Part shown: positions 1 through 8,506 of the stretch, in pieces
Layout: each line of letters begins with the position of its first letter
How positions within the stretch are numbered: position 1 is the first letter of the stretch
Assembly: GCA_009837445.1 (NCBI GenBank)
Contig: VXTM01000007.1
Span: forward strand, 1-64,000
Direction: 5' to 3'
Length of the DNA: 64,000 nucleotides
Source of the DNA: Acidimicrobiaceae bacterium
GTDB lineage: Bacteria; Actinomycetota; Acidimicrobiia; Acidimicrobiales; Aldehydirespiratoraceae
Position numbers and translations under genes: made by a program
The notes under the pieces: model-generated
What the model saw: the letters and a program-made list of their open reading frames with translations, nothing else
Told to the model about the DNA's origin: nothing
The model's database searches: none

Positions 1-350
1 CCTTCTTTTTTTTTCACCCAGTCGAGGGCATCCGATATTTCTGCTTGTCTCGTGGTCGTGGTTTTGTGTATACTCTTCCGGGGGGTGGGAGTCATGTGCG
101 GAACTGCCTCGTGGGCGGGGGCGACAGATGTCATAGGGCTTCTCCTGGGCCCAGCGGCACGGATGCAGGTGCAATGTCGTGCGCGTGATGAAGGACAGTG
201 GCGCACCGCTGTATGGCCCGGTGGCGAAGCTCATAGATCAGAATAGCTTCAGATTTACTCTGGCGCAACTTAATGACGAGACTCCACCTTGAGTCTCATT
301 GCAAGCTGCGCGACCAGAGGCCGCCGCCTAGACGGGCACCAACCTGAGAA

Positions 351-1346
351 TCAGGCTCGTAGGGCGGGGAGGACCTCGCGGCCCAGGAGCTCGACCGAGG
401 CGAACCAGCGGTCGAAGTTCATGCGCAGGTCGAACACCAGGTGCTCCACTCCCACGTCGGCGAATCGCCCGACCTGCTCGACCACCTCGTCGGGGGTGCC
501 GGCGATCAGCGAGCCCTCGATGTCCTCAGCGGTGGTGAAGCTGCCCGACGGGGGCTTGGCCCACCACTTGCCCCGCAGGTTGGCCCAGGCCAGCAGGCCC
601 TCCAGGTTCACCCCGGACACCGCCAGATCGTGGGTGGCCGCGATCGACGTGGGCGGGATCACCGCGACCGTCGGCATGGGCCGGCCGTTATCGGCGGTCA
701 TCGCCTGCATGGTGGCCACCCGCTCGGCGATGGTCAGCAGCGTGGTGCGGCCCGGCATCCAGCCGTCGCAGTACTCGGCGGCCAGACGGGCTGAGCGGGG
801 CGTGGCCCCGCAGTACCAGAACGGCACCGGCGCACCCGGCTTGGGCTCGATGGAGATGTCGTCGAACGAGTACACGTCGTCGCGGTAGGTCACCCCGTCC
901 TCGGTCAGCAGCCGGCGCAGGATCTCGGCGTTGGACCGCACCAGTCCGACCCGGTCGACCCCAGCCATGTCGATCACGTCGAACTCGTGGTCGAAGGTGC
1001 CCGCACCGAAGCCCAGCACCACCCGGTCACCCACCAGGCTGCACAGCGTGCCGATGCTGATGGCGGTGTGCACGGGGTGGCGGAACGGGATCAGCGAGCC
1101 CGTGCCCAGCGTGATGTTCTCGGTGACCGCCCCGATGGCGGTGAGGGTGGTGAGGGCCTCGTAGAAGGTGATGTCGGCCGCCTCCATCTCGGCGTGGGGC
1201 TCGAACACCAGGTGGTCGCGCACCCACAGCGAGTCGAAGGCGAAGCTCTCGGCCAGCACCGCCCCGTCGAGCACGGCCCGGCGGCTGGCATGGCCCCCGA
1301 AGTGAGGCATCAGCAGGCCGAACTTCATATCCGAGGTGTCGGTCAT
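351..1346 (-). CDS. LLM-class (luciferase-like, probably F420-dependent) oxidoreductase
   Basis: 331-aa ORF; FGLLMPHFGGHASRRAVLDGAVLAESFAFDSLWVRDHL and luciferase-like barrel motifs. Confidence 0.85.
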   Translation of the reverse strand: MTDTSDMKFGLLMPHFGGHASRRAVLDGAVLAESFAFDSLWVRDHLVFEPHAEMEAADITFYEALTTLTAIGAVTENITLGTGSLIPFRHPVHTAISIGTLCSLVGDRVVLGFGAGTFDHEFDVIDMAGVDRVGLVRSNAEILRRLLTEDGVTYRDDVYSFDDISIEPKPGAPVPFWYCGATPRSARLAAEYCDGWMPGRTTLLTIAERVATMQAMTADNGRPMPTVAVIPPTSIAATHDLAVSGVNLEGLLAWANLRGKWWAKPPSGSFTTAEDIEGSLIAGTPDEVVEQVGRFADVGVEHLVFDLRMNFDRWFASVELLGREVLPALRA

Positions 1347-1356
1347 CGCGTCCTCC

Positions 1357-2748
1357 TCACAGTGTGGGGCGGGCGTGGCAGCCCCAGCCGGGCTCGCCCA
1401 CCACCTTGCGGTCGACGTACACGTCGCGGCCCCGCACGAGCGTGCGGTGGATGCGGCCCTTGGTGATCCGGCCGTCGTAGGCGGTCCAGCCGCACTTCGA
1501 CAGCACGGTGTCGGCCGAGTGGCGGGTCTGGTCGGCCGGGTCGAAGATCACGATGTCGGCGTCGTAGCCGGGTCGCAGGAACCCCTTGGAGGGCAGCTTG
1601 AACTCGGTGGCCGGCTCCTCGGCCACCACCTCGGCCACCCTGGGCAGCGAGATCATCCCGTCCATCGAGCAGTCCAGCAGCATGGGGTACTGCTCCTGGA
1701 CGCCGGGGGTGCCGGTGTGGCAGGCCCAGCAGTCCTCCCAGCCGATGTCCTTCTCGGCCCGGGTGTGGGGAGCGTGGTCCGAGGACAGCATGTCGATGGT
1801 GCCGTCGTTGAGGGCGCCCCACACCGCCTCCCGATGGTGGTCGGGCACCCAGTACGACAGGGCGTAGGGGCCGAGCTCCTCGATGTCGCGCCACCGCGAC
1901 AGGAACAGGGCCCAGTGGTTGACCTCGCAGCTCACCGGCACACCCCGCTCCTTGGCCCGCCGCACCAGCTCCACCGACCCCTCGGTCTGCATGTGCACGA
2001 TGTGGAGCTTGGTGCCGGTGGCCTCGGCCATCTGCAGGATCACCGCGATGGCGGCGTCCCAGATCAGCCCGTTGTGGGTGGCCAGGGTCTGGGCGTAGGC
2101 GGCCGGGCTGCGATCGCCCCGGTCCCAGTGCGACTGCTCGGTCACGTCCATGATGGCCTGGTCGTGAGGGTGGATCATGAACGGCAGCCCGGTCGGGCCG
2201 ATGGCCTCGAACATGCGCAGCAGATGCCCGTGGTCGTGGATGCCGGTGCCCGAGGGATGGGGGTAGTCGCGGCCGGTGTCGACCACCATGTAGATCTTGA
2301 AGGCGGCCACCCCGGCGTCAGCCATGGGCTGCACCTCGTGCAGCACGCTGGGCACCGGGTTGTGGTTCCAGTCAACAATGCTCTTGGTGTCGTAGAGGTC
2401 GAACAGCTCCTCGAGCACCTGCAGGTTCTTGGTGACCGGGTTGAGGTTGGGCATCCCGAACACGGTGGTCACCCCGCCGGCCGCGGCCGCCGCGGTGCAG
2501 GTGCTGATGTCCTCCTTGTGGACGTAGCCGGGCTCGCGCAGGTGCACGTGCACGTCGACCATGCCGGGCAGCACCCACTTGCCGGTGGCGTCGATGCGCT
2601 CCACCGAGTCCGGAAGCGGGATGGTCCCGGGGGCGGCGATGGCCGCGATCTGCTCGCCCGCGATCAGCACGTCGGCGTCCTGGGTGCCCGTGCCCGACAC
2701 CACGGTGCCGCCGGCCACGATCCGATCGACGGTGGGAGAACCAGACAT
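1357..2748 (-). CDS. Dihydroorotase/hydantoinase/allantoinase-like amidohydrolase
   Basis: ORF trimmed to MSGSPTVDRIVAGGTVVSGTG; GKWVLPGMVDVHVHLREPGYVHKED and SSDHAPHT metal-binding motifs. Confidence 0.85.
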   Translation of the reverse strand: MSGSPTVDRIVAGGTVVSGTGTQDADVLIAGEQIAAIAAPGTIPLPDSVERIDATGKWVLPGMVDVHVHLREPGYVHKEDISTCTAAAAAGGVTTVFGMPNLNPVTKNLQVLEELFDLYDTKSIVDWNHNPVPSVLHEVQPMADAGVAAFKIYMVVDTGRDYPHPSGTGIHDHGHLLRMFEAIGPTGLPFMIHPHDQAIMDVTEQSHWDRGDRSPAAYAQTLATHNGLIWDAAIAVILQMAEATGTKLHIVHMQTEGSVELVRRAKERGVPVSCEVNHWALFLSRWRDIEELGPYALSYWVPDHHREAVWGALNDGTIDMLSSDHAPHTRAEKDIGWEDCWACHTGTPGVQEQYPMLLDCSMDGMISLPRVAEVVAEEPATEFKLPSKGFLRPGYDADIVIFDPADQTRHSADTVLSKCGWTAYDGRITKGRIHRTLVRGRDVYVDRKVVGEPGWGCHARPTL

Positions 2749-2795
2749 CAGGGGGCCCCGAGGGGGGCTGTCATCGGCGGAGTCAGCATGGGCGG

Positions 2796-2807
2796 ATTGT
2801 ATACAGA
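2796..2807. promoter_or_regulatory. GTATAC palindrome, divergent intergenic
   Basis: ATTGTATACAGA between 1357- and 2843+ genes. Confidence 0.6.
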
Positions 2808-2842
2808 CGGCGGCGGACGCCCGGGGCGCATAGGATCCGCGC

Positions 2843-3319
2843 ATGACTGAGCCCGCACTCCCCTTCGAGACGTTCATGGCGCAGCACGGGCCGCTGGGGG
2901 ACCTGATCGGCCGGATCGACGAGTCCATCTGGGAGAGGTCCGCGGTGAGCCCGGTCCTCAAGGAGCGGGCCCGGATCGCCAGCGCCGAGTCCCTCGGATG
3001 CGACTATTGAATCACCTTCAGGACGGTCCGGTCGGGCCACCAGATCCTCGACGACGAAGCCGCCATGTCAGCCGATCCTGACCAGCGTCGACGCCTGGAG
3101 ATGGTGGAGCGCTACACCCATGAACTCGTCGCCAACCGGGGAGCGGTCGACGACGAGCTGACCCTGGAGATGCAGCAGATCTTCACCAAAGCAGAGTTCT
3201 CCGACCTGCTGTTCACCATCTGCTACCACATCGGAATGCAGTACGTTGGAAGAGCCATGCACTGGGACGATGCCTGCCCGGTGCCGTGGCTGCGCGAGGC
3301 GGTTGAGGCCGCCGGCTGA
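2843..3319 (+). CDS. Carboxymuconolactone decarboxylase/AhpD-like protein with in-frame TGA at 3008-3010 (candidate selenocysteine; otherwise pseudogene or sequencing error)
   Basis: ATG at 2843 in the same frame as the 3065-3319 ORF; translation MTEPALPFETFMAQHGPLGDLIGRIDESIWERSAVSPVLKERARIASAESLGCDY[TGA]ITFRTVRSGHQILDD...FTKAEFSDLLFTICYHIGMQYVGRAMHW reads as one CMD-like domain across the TGA. Confidence 0.65.
3021..3041 (+). promoter_or_regulatory. Candidate bacterial SECIS-like hairpin downstream of UGA
   Basis: GGUCC(3025-3029)-GGUC loop-GGGCC(3034-3038): 5-bp stem (one U-G), apical loop G about 20 nt after the UGA. Confidence 0.45.
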
Positions 3320-3344
3320 CCCGCCAGCGGCAAGCAATTCGCCA

Positions 3345-4295
3345 CTAGTCGGGGTCCTTGACCAGCAGCTCGGGCGGGTCGGCCAGGGTGCTCTGGTGCA
3401 CTTCTACCGACCCGCCGGTGAAGTGGGTGCGGTACCAGTCGACCATCTGGGGGATCACCGCGTCGCCGTACTGCTTATAGGCCGCGTAGTGGGTGGTGTG
3501 GCGCTGCATGACCAGCTTCTTGGGGGCGTTGGCCCGCTCGTAGAGGCGCTCGGCGTGGTCGGTGGGGGTGGTGGCGTCGTCGGCGACCGCGATGATCATC
3601 AGCGCGGCCGGGGCCACCTGGTGGACCACGTCGATGGGCCGGTAGTCCATGATCGCCTCGGCGCAGCGCAGCGGCACCGACGACGGGATCCGGTCGTCGA
3701 CGTCGGCCTTCACCTTGGAGGCCCGGCGCTCGGGGGTGGGGACCATGATGTCCTCGCGGGGATGGACCATCTCGCCCTCGCCGGTGAGCACCCGCCGGTT
3801 GCGGTCGGCGTCGAGGCGGGCCAGGAACTCGTACCACTCGTACTCGCGGCGCATCCGCCGCAGCCAGTCCTCGCCGTCGGCCACCGGCACCTGCGACACC
3901 GCGGCCCGCACCCGGCGGTCGGCCGCGGCCAGCAGCACCGCGTTGCCCCCGCCGGTGCCGCCGCTGCCGAACACCCCGATGTTGTCGGAGTCGACGTCGT
4001 CGCGGGTGCACAGGTAGGTGACCGCGTTGATGAGGTCCTCGAGCTGGTACTGGGGCAGCAGGATCCCCCGGTCGCCCCCGGAGTCGCCGAAGCCCCGGTA
4101 GTCGAAGATCAGCACATGGAAGCCGGCCGCAGTGAGGGCCTCGTGGTAGGGCAGGTACAGCTTGGCGTCCTTGAGCCCGAGCCAGCCCGGCCCCTGCACG
4201 ATGGCCGGCGAAGGGCCGGCGACCACGTCGGGCGAGCGGAGCAGCCCGCTCAACTTGACACCCTCGCTGAAGAAGTCAACCTGGGTCTCGTGCAC
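3345..4295 (-). CDS. Alpha/beta hydrolase
   Basis: GTG start VHETQVDFFSEGVKLSG; VLIFDYRGFGDSGG, GVFGSGGTGGGNAVLLAAADRRVRA. Confidence 0.75.
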   Translation of the reverse strand: MHETQVDFFSEGVKLSGLLRSPDVVAGPSPAIVQGPGWLGLKDAKLYLPYHEALTAAGFHVLIFDYRGFGDSGGDRGILLPQYQLEDLINAVTYLCTRDDVDSDNIGVFGSGGTGGGNAVLLAAADRRVRAAVSQVPVADGEDWLRRMRREYEWYEFLARLDADRNRRVLTGEGEMVHPREDIMVPTPERRASKVKADVDDRIPSSVPLRCAEAIMDYRPIDVVHQVAPAALMIIAVADDATTPTDHAERLYERANAPKKLVMQRHTTHYAAYKQYGDAVIPQMVDWYRTHFTGGSVEVHQSTLADPPELLVKDPD

Positions 4296-4347
4296 GGTCG
4301 TCTCCCTCCCGAGCCCGCCCGATTTGAGCCCGATCAGAACCCTCAGT

Positions 4348-4359
4348 ATTGTATACAAT
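4348..4359. promoter_or_regulatory. GTATAC palindrome, divergent intergenic
   Basis: ATTGTATACAAT, perfect 12-bp palindrome. Confidence 0.7.
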
Positions 4360-4446
4360 GGCGGGCGCCGGGGATTCCGACCTCTCCCCGGCGCCCCTTC
4401 CATTCCGGACCCGTCGTGCAGCAGCCGAACCATTAGGAGCAGTGTC

Positions 4447-5196
4447 ATGGCCGACCTGATGTCCCACAGTGATTTCCGAGTGGCTCTCGAGGAGGCGTTC
4501 TCCGGCACGATGGCCAAGGACGCCTCCTTCAGCCGGGCCTGGGCCACCGGCAAGCTCCACAAGGAGCACTTCGTGCACTGGGCCACCAACCACTACCACT
4601 ACATCGGCCCGTTCGGCGACTACCTGGGCCTCATGTACGCCAACACGCCCGACCACGCCCGCGACGCCAAGGACTTCCTGCTGCAGAACATGTACGAGGA
4701 GGAGCTGAGCGACGACCGCCACACCGACCTGCTGATCCGCTTCGCCGAGGCGTGCGGCGGGACCCGGGCCTACGTGCAGGACCGCAACAACGCCATGCCC
4801 TTCGCCAAGGGCATGCAGGGCTGGATGTACTACGTGTCGGGCCGGGAGAACTTCGTGGTGTCGTCGGCCGCGCTGATCGTCGGCCTGGAGTCGCAGGTGC
4901 CGTCCATCTACCGCACCCAGTACCCGACGCTCATCAACAAGTACGGGTTCTCGGAGTGGGAGGCGGAGTTCTTCGACCTGCACATCACCTCCGACGAGAT
5001 CCACGGCGAGCGGGGCTACCAGATCGTGCTCAAGTACGCCGACACCCCCGAGCTCCAGCAGCGCTGCCTGCACTACGTGCGGGAGGCCGCCGACATGCGC
5101 TTCGCCTACACCAAGGCGCTTTACCAGACGTATGTCGAGCCCGACCTCGGCCCGTGGGTGGAGGAAGACGAGCGCGAGCCTGCGCTTGTCGGCTGA
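4447..5196 (+). CDS. TenA/PqqC/CADD-like heme-oxygenase-fold (putative diiron) protein
   Basis: NMYEEELSDDRHTDLL and EFFDLHITSDEIHGERGYQ resemble E-x(n)-H ligand motifs of HO-like diiron enzymes. Confidence 0.75.
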   Translation: MADLMSHSDFRVALEEAFSGTMAKDASFSRAWATGKLHKEHFVHWATNHYHYIGPFGDYLGLMYANTPDHARDAKDFLLQNMYEEELSDDRHTDLLIRFAEACGGTRAYVQDRNNAMPFAKGMQGWMYYVSGRENFVVSSAALIVGLESQVPSIYRTQYPTLINKYGFSEWEAEFFDLHITSDEIHGERGYQIVLKYADTPELQQRCLHYVREAADMRFAYTKALYQTYVEPDLGPWVEEDEREPALVG

Positions 5197-5219
5197 CAGC
5201 CCGGGCGCTTGCCGGGCTG
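5197..5219 (+). other. Strong intergenic hairpin (possible terminator or processing site)
   Basis: CAGCCCGG-GCGCTTG-CCGGGCTG, 8-bp perfect stem right after the TenA-like stop; no T tract. Confidence 0.4.
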
Positions 5220-5256
5220 ATGGCGGGTTAAGTCCGGGCGCGGGGCTCTGACCGGC

Positions 5257-5613
5257 GTGCCGCGCATCTACTTCAAGACCGCCGAGGCGTACGTGGACTT
5301 CGCCGAGGGCGAGGAGGTCAACGTGCTGCGGATGGCCATCCGGGAGAACATTGACGTGCCGTGGCAGTGCGCCAGCGGCAACTGCGGCACCGACCGGCTG
5401 GTGGTGGAGGACGGCGCCGAGAACCTCGACCCGCCCCGCCGGCGGGAGCGGGCCCGGCTGGGCGAGCTGGTGGACGAGGGCTACCGCCTGGCGTGCCAGA
5501 CCTACACCCGCGGCGACGTGACCTTCAGCTGGGATCCCGACCAGGTGGGCCTCGACGACGAGCCCGGCAGCAGCAGCGGCGGGTCGCGGGCCGGCTGGGC
5601 CGGCACCGGCTGA
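5257..5613 (+). CDS. 2Fe-2S ferredoxin
   Basis: CASGNCGTDRLVVEDG...LACQTYTRGD plant-type ferredoxin Cys pattern. Confidence 0.8.
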   Translation: MPRIYFKTAEAYVDFAEGEEVNVLRMAIRENIDVPWQCASGNCGTDRLVVEDGAENLDPPRRRERARLGELVDEGYRLACQTYTRGDVTFSWDPDQVGLDDEPGSSSGGSRAGWAGTG

Positions 5614-5650
5614 GCGGCTGACCGGCTGAGCGGCAGGGACGGGCTGCGCG

Positions 5651-5995
5651 ATGGCGCCACCCAGGGGATGGTTCGAGGTGGAGGCCACCGCTGACCAGCT
5701 GGCCTCGGCGGGCAAGCTGGTGGTGAGCCTGCACCGCCACGAGATCCTGCTGCTGTGGAACGACGGCGAGCCGGTGGCGCTGTCCAACGTGTGCATCCAC
5801 CGGGGCCGCAAGCTCAACGAGGGCGTGATGCTGGGCACCCGGCTGGTGTGCGCCGGCCACCAGTGGGCCTACGAGGTCACCACCGGGTACTGCACGGCCA
5901 GGGAGCGCTACCAGCCCCGCTACTCGCTGGAAGTGCGAGACGGCCAGATCTTCATCGAACTGCCCGCCAAGCGAGGCCCCGACACGCCCGATTGA
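5651..5995 (+). CDS. Rieske 2Fe-2S protein
   Basis: CIHRGRKLNEGVMLGTRLVCAGHQWAYE (CxH...CxxH). Confidence 0.85.
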   Translation: MAPPRGWFEVEATADQLASAGKLVVSLHRHEILLLWNDGEPVALSNVCIHRGRKLNEGVMLGTRLVCAGHQWAYEVTTGYCTARERYQPRYSLEVRDGQIFIELPAKRGPDTPD

Positions 5996-6081
5996 CGGCT
6001 GCCGAGCCTTCTCCCCAGCGCAGACAACACCCGCTAGTAGGGTGCCGCGCGATTGGACGTGCTGAGCAGGAGGAGCCCGCC

Positions 6082-6870
6082 ATGATCGAGCCTGTACGGC
6101 GCCAGTACCGGGCCTATGCGGGGTTCGTGACCACCCCGCAGTTCTTCGACGACTCCCCCACCCAGTTCGTGAAGGTGGCCCCGCCCGGAACCGGCATCAT
6201 CCAGCGGGTCAACCACATCGACGGCTACCAGTACACGCTGGACGACCGGGCCCGGAACTTCGGCGTGCTGGAGGAGTCGGCCGTCTGTCTGGGCCGCTCG
6301 CACTGCCAGGTCATCGGCCAGGTGGGCACCAACTGGGTGCACTGCACCGGCACCAGCCCGAGCGACATCGAACGCATCTGCGCGGACATCTCGGCGAAGG
6401 CCGGCGCGCCGTTCGTGATGGCCGGCCAGGCCATCGTCGAGGGCCTGCGCGAGATCGGCGCCGAGACGATCACCATCGCCAACGGGTACTTCCGGCCCGA
6501 CTGGTCGGCCGGCATCAACGGCTACCTGGAGGCGGCCGGCTTCCGGGTGCTGTGGGCCGGCAACATCATCGACCAGGGGCTGATCGCCGACCACGACGAG
6601 ATGCTGCGCCACGAGGCCGCCACGCTGTGGGACTACCCCGACGACATGATGTTCGCGGCCGCGGTCGACGCCCACGCCCGGGCCCCGCAGGCCGACGCCG
6701 TCGTGCAGACCGGCGCCGGCATGCGGATGGTCCGGGTGCTCGACATGGTCGAGGGGGCCACCGGCAAGCCCCTGGTGGCCTCCGACGGTGCGCTCTACTG
6801 GGCCATGCTCAAGCGACTCGGCCTGGGGGCCAACCCCGGCTACGGCCACCTCCTGTCGACCCTGGGATGA
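6082..6870 (+). CDS. Asp/Glu racemase / arylmalonate decarboxylase / maleate isomerase-like protein
   Basis: ATG after AGGAGG; ETITIANGYF, ADAVVQTGAGMRMVRVLDMVEGATGKPLVASDGALYW. Confidence 0.7.
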   Translation: MIEPVRRQYRAYAGFVTTPQFFDDSPTQFVKVAPPGTGIIQRVNHIDGYQYTLDDRARNFGVLEESAVCLGRSHCQVIGQVGTNWVHCTGTSPSDIERICADISAKAGAPFVMAGQAIVEGLREIGAETITIANGYFRPDWSAGINGYLEAAGFRVLWAGNIIDQGLIADHDEMLRHEAATLWDYPDDMMFAAAVDAHARAPQADAVVQTGAGMRMVRVLDMVEGATGKPLVASDGALYWAMLKRLGLGANPGYGHLLSTLG

Positions 6871-8069
6871 CCCCGAAGCCGACCATCGCTGAGATCGTCG
6901 CCAACGACCTGTGCATCGGCTGCGGGCTGTGCGAGGCGCTCACCGGGGGTCGAGTCAAGATGGCCATGACCAGGCGCGGATCGCTGCGGCCCACGCCCGT
7001 GGACGAGTTCACACCGGCTGAGGAGGCTCAGCTGGTGGCCGCCTGCCCGGGCGCAGTGGCCGAAGCCCGCGTCGAGGCCGGCTGCAAGTCCGACCCCGTC
7101 TGGGGCGCCTACCGGTCGATGGCCCGAGCTTGGGCTGCCCATCCCGACGTCCGCTACGAGGGCGCCACCGGCGGAGTGCTGACCGCGCTGGGCATGCACG
7201 CCCTGCGAACGGGGCGGGTCGACTTCGTGCTCCACGTCGGGGCCGACCCCGAGCAGCCCATGCGCAGCCGCTGGGTCATGTCCAAGACCCCGGACTCGGT
7301 ACGGGCCAACACCGCGTCACGCTACGGGCCGACCGCCCCCCTTGCCGGCCTGGCTGCCGCGCTGGACCGGGGCCGGCCCTTCGCCCTCATCGCCAAGCCC
7401 TGCGACCTCGGAGCAGTTCACTCGCTCTCCAGGACAGACCCCCGAGTCGACGAGCTGTGTACGATCCGCCTGGCGCTGGTGTGCGGGGGGCAGTCGCGGC
7501 TCACCAAGTCGACGGCGGTGCTCGACGAGTTCGGTCTGGACGAGACCGAGGTCGCGCTGTTTCGGTACCGGGGCCACGGCAACCCCGGAGCGACCGTGGT
7601 GGAGACCAGGGCCGGCGAGCGCTTCACCAAGACCTACCTCGACATGTGGGAGGACGAGGCCGGCTGGGAGGTCGAGACCCGCTGCAAGTTCTGTCCCGAC
7701 GCCCTGGGCGAGGCCGCCGACGTGGCCTCAGCCGACATCTGGCCGGGCGGGGCCCCCACCGGCGAGGACGAGGGATTCAACGGGATCATCGTTCGCACCG
7801 AGGTCGGCGAGGAACTGGTGGCGTCGGCCGTGAAGGCCGGCGAACTAGTGGTGACCGATGAGATCACGACCCGGCAATTCGATGACTTCCAACCCCATCA
7901 GGTGCGCAAGAAGGAGGCGCTGGCGGCCCGCTACCACGGCTTGGCCGACTCGGGGATCGCCCCAATCGAGACCCGGGGCCTGCGCATCACCGAGCTCGGC
8001 CGGCGGCTGAACCCCGAACGGTTCGAGCACGAGCGAGCCGGCACCCGCCGCCGGGTAGAGCGTCTCTAG
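6867..8069 (+). CDS. Coenzyme F420 hydrogenase/dehydrogenase beta-subunit (FrhB)-like protein
   Basis: ATGA overlap with upstream stop; CIGCGLCEAL, YEGATGGVLTALGMHAL, KPCDLGA, CKFCPDALGEAADVASADIW. Confidence 0.85.
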   Translation: MTPKPTIAEIVANDLCIGCGLCEALTGGRVKMAMTRRGSLRPTPVDEFTPAEEAQLVAACPGAVAEARVEAGCKSDPVWGAYRSMARAWAAHPDVRYEGATGGVLTALGMHALRTGRVDFVLHVGADPEQPMRSRWVMSKTPDSVRANTASRYGPTAPLAGLAAALDRGRPFALIAKPCDLGAVHSLSRTDPRVDELCTIRLALVCGGQSRLTKSTAVLDEFGLDETEVALFRYRGHGNPGATVVETRAGERFTKTYLDMWEDEAGWEVETRCKFCPDALGEAADVASADIWPGGAPTGEDEGFNGIIVRTEVGEELVASAVKAGELVVTDEITTRQFDDFQPHQVRKKEALAARYHGLADSGIAPIETRGLRITELGRRLNPERFEHERAGTRRRVERL

Positions 8070-8131
8070 CGTCCCGGCGCCCGTCTCGGAGTCCGGCCGT
8101 TCCGGGCCTGTCAGGGACGTGACGTACAATC

Positions 8132-8491
8132 GTGGTTGTGAGCGGCACCAGCCGGATCGACTTGACGGTGCGCCTCTGGCGGGGCGGATCCAAGCGGCAG
8201 TTCGAGCGGTACATCAACCGCCTGCTCAAGCTGCTGCCCCGCCACGGCGGGCGGGCCGAGCGCCGGGCCGGGGAGGTGGACGCCGGGCCGGGACGTCCTG
8301 ACGCGGTGCTGGTGCTGTCGTTCCCCGACACCGCGGCGGTCGACGCCTACCTGACCGACCCCCGACGGGACGACCTGGAGGAGCTCGCTGCCAAGGCGGT
8401 CACCAGGTCGCTGATCACCGGCGGGCGCAGGCACGACGCCGGCGAGCACGACCCGGTCGAGGTGACCGAACTCCCCCTCAACCCCGCCTGA
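8132..8491 (+). CDS. Hypothetical small protein
   Basis: 119-aa ORF at the end of the operon; start uncertain. Confidence 0.5.
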   Translation: MVVSGTSRIDLTVRLWRGGSKRQFERYINRLLKLLPRHGGRAERRAGEVDAGPGRPDAVLVLSFPDTAAVDAYLTDPRRDDLEELAAKAVTRSLITGGRRHDAGEHDPVEVTELPLNPA

Positions 8492-8506
8492 CCGGCCCGG
8501 CGGCGC

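Noticed and set aside
52-246. 64-aa ORF at the left edge
   Set aside because: No recognisable motif, no clear RBS; left unannotated.
1336-2850. Long ORFs antisense to called genes (e.g. 1336-2850, 4276-5838, 8507-11140, 16915-18513, 41252-43276)
   Set aside because: Low-complexity His/Gly/Val/Arg-rich translations typical of the opposite strand of GC-rich genes; the other strand carries clear protein-family motifs.
3068-3337. Minus-strand 89-aa ORF overlapping the CMD-like gene
   Set aside because: Translation has no family resemblance; plus-strand frame has CMD-like features.
6867-8069. F420-reducing hydrogenase
   Set aside because: Only an FrhB-like subunit is present; no hydrogenase large or small subunit in the window.
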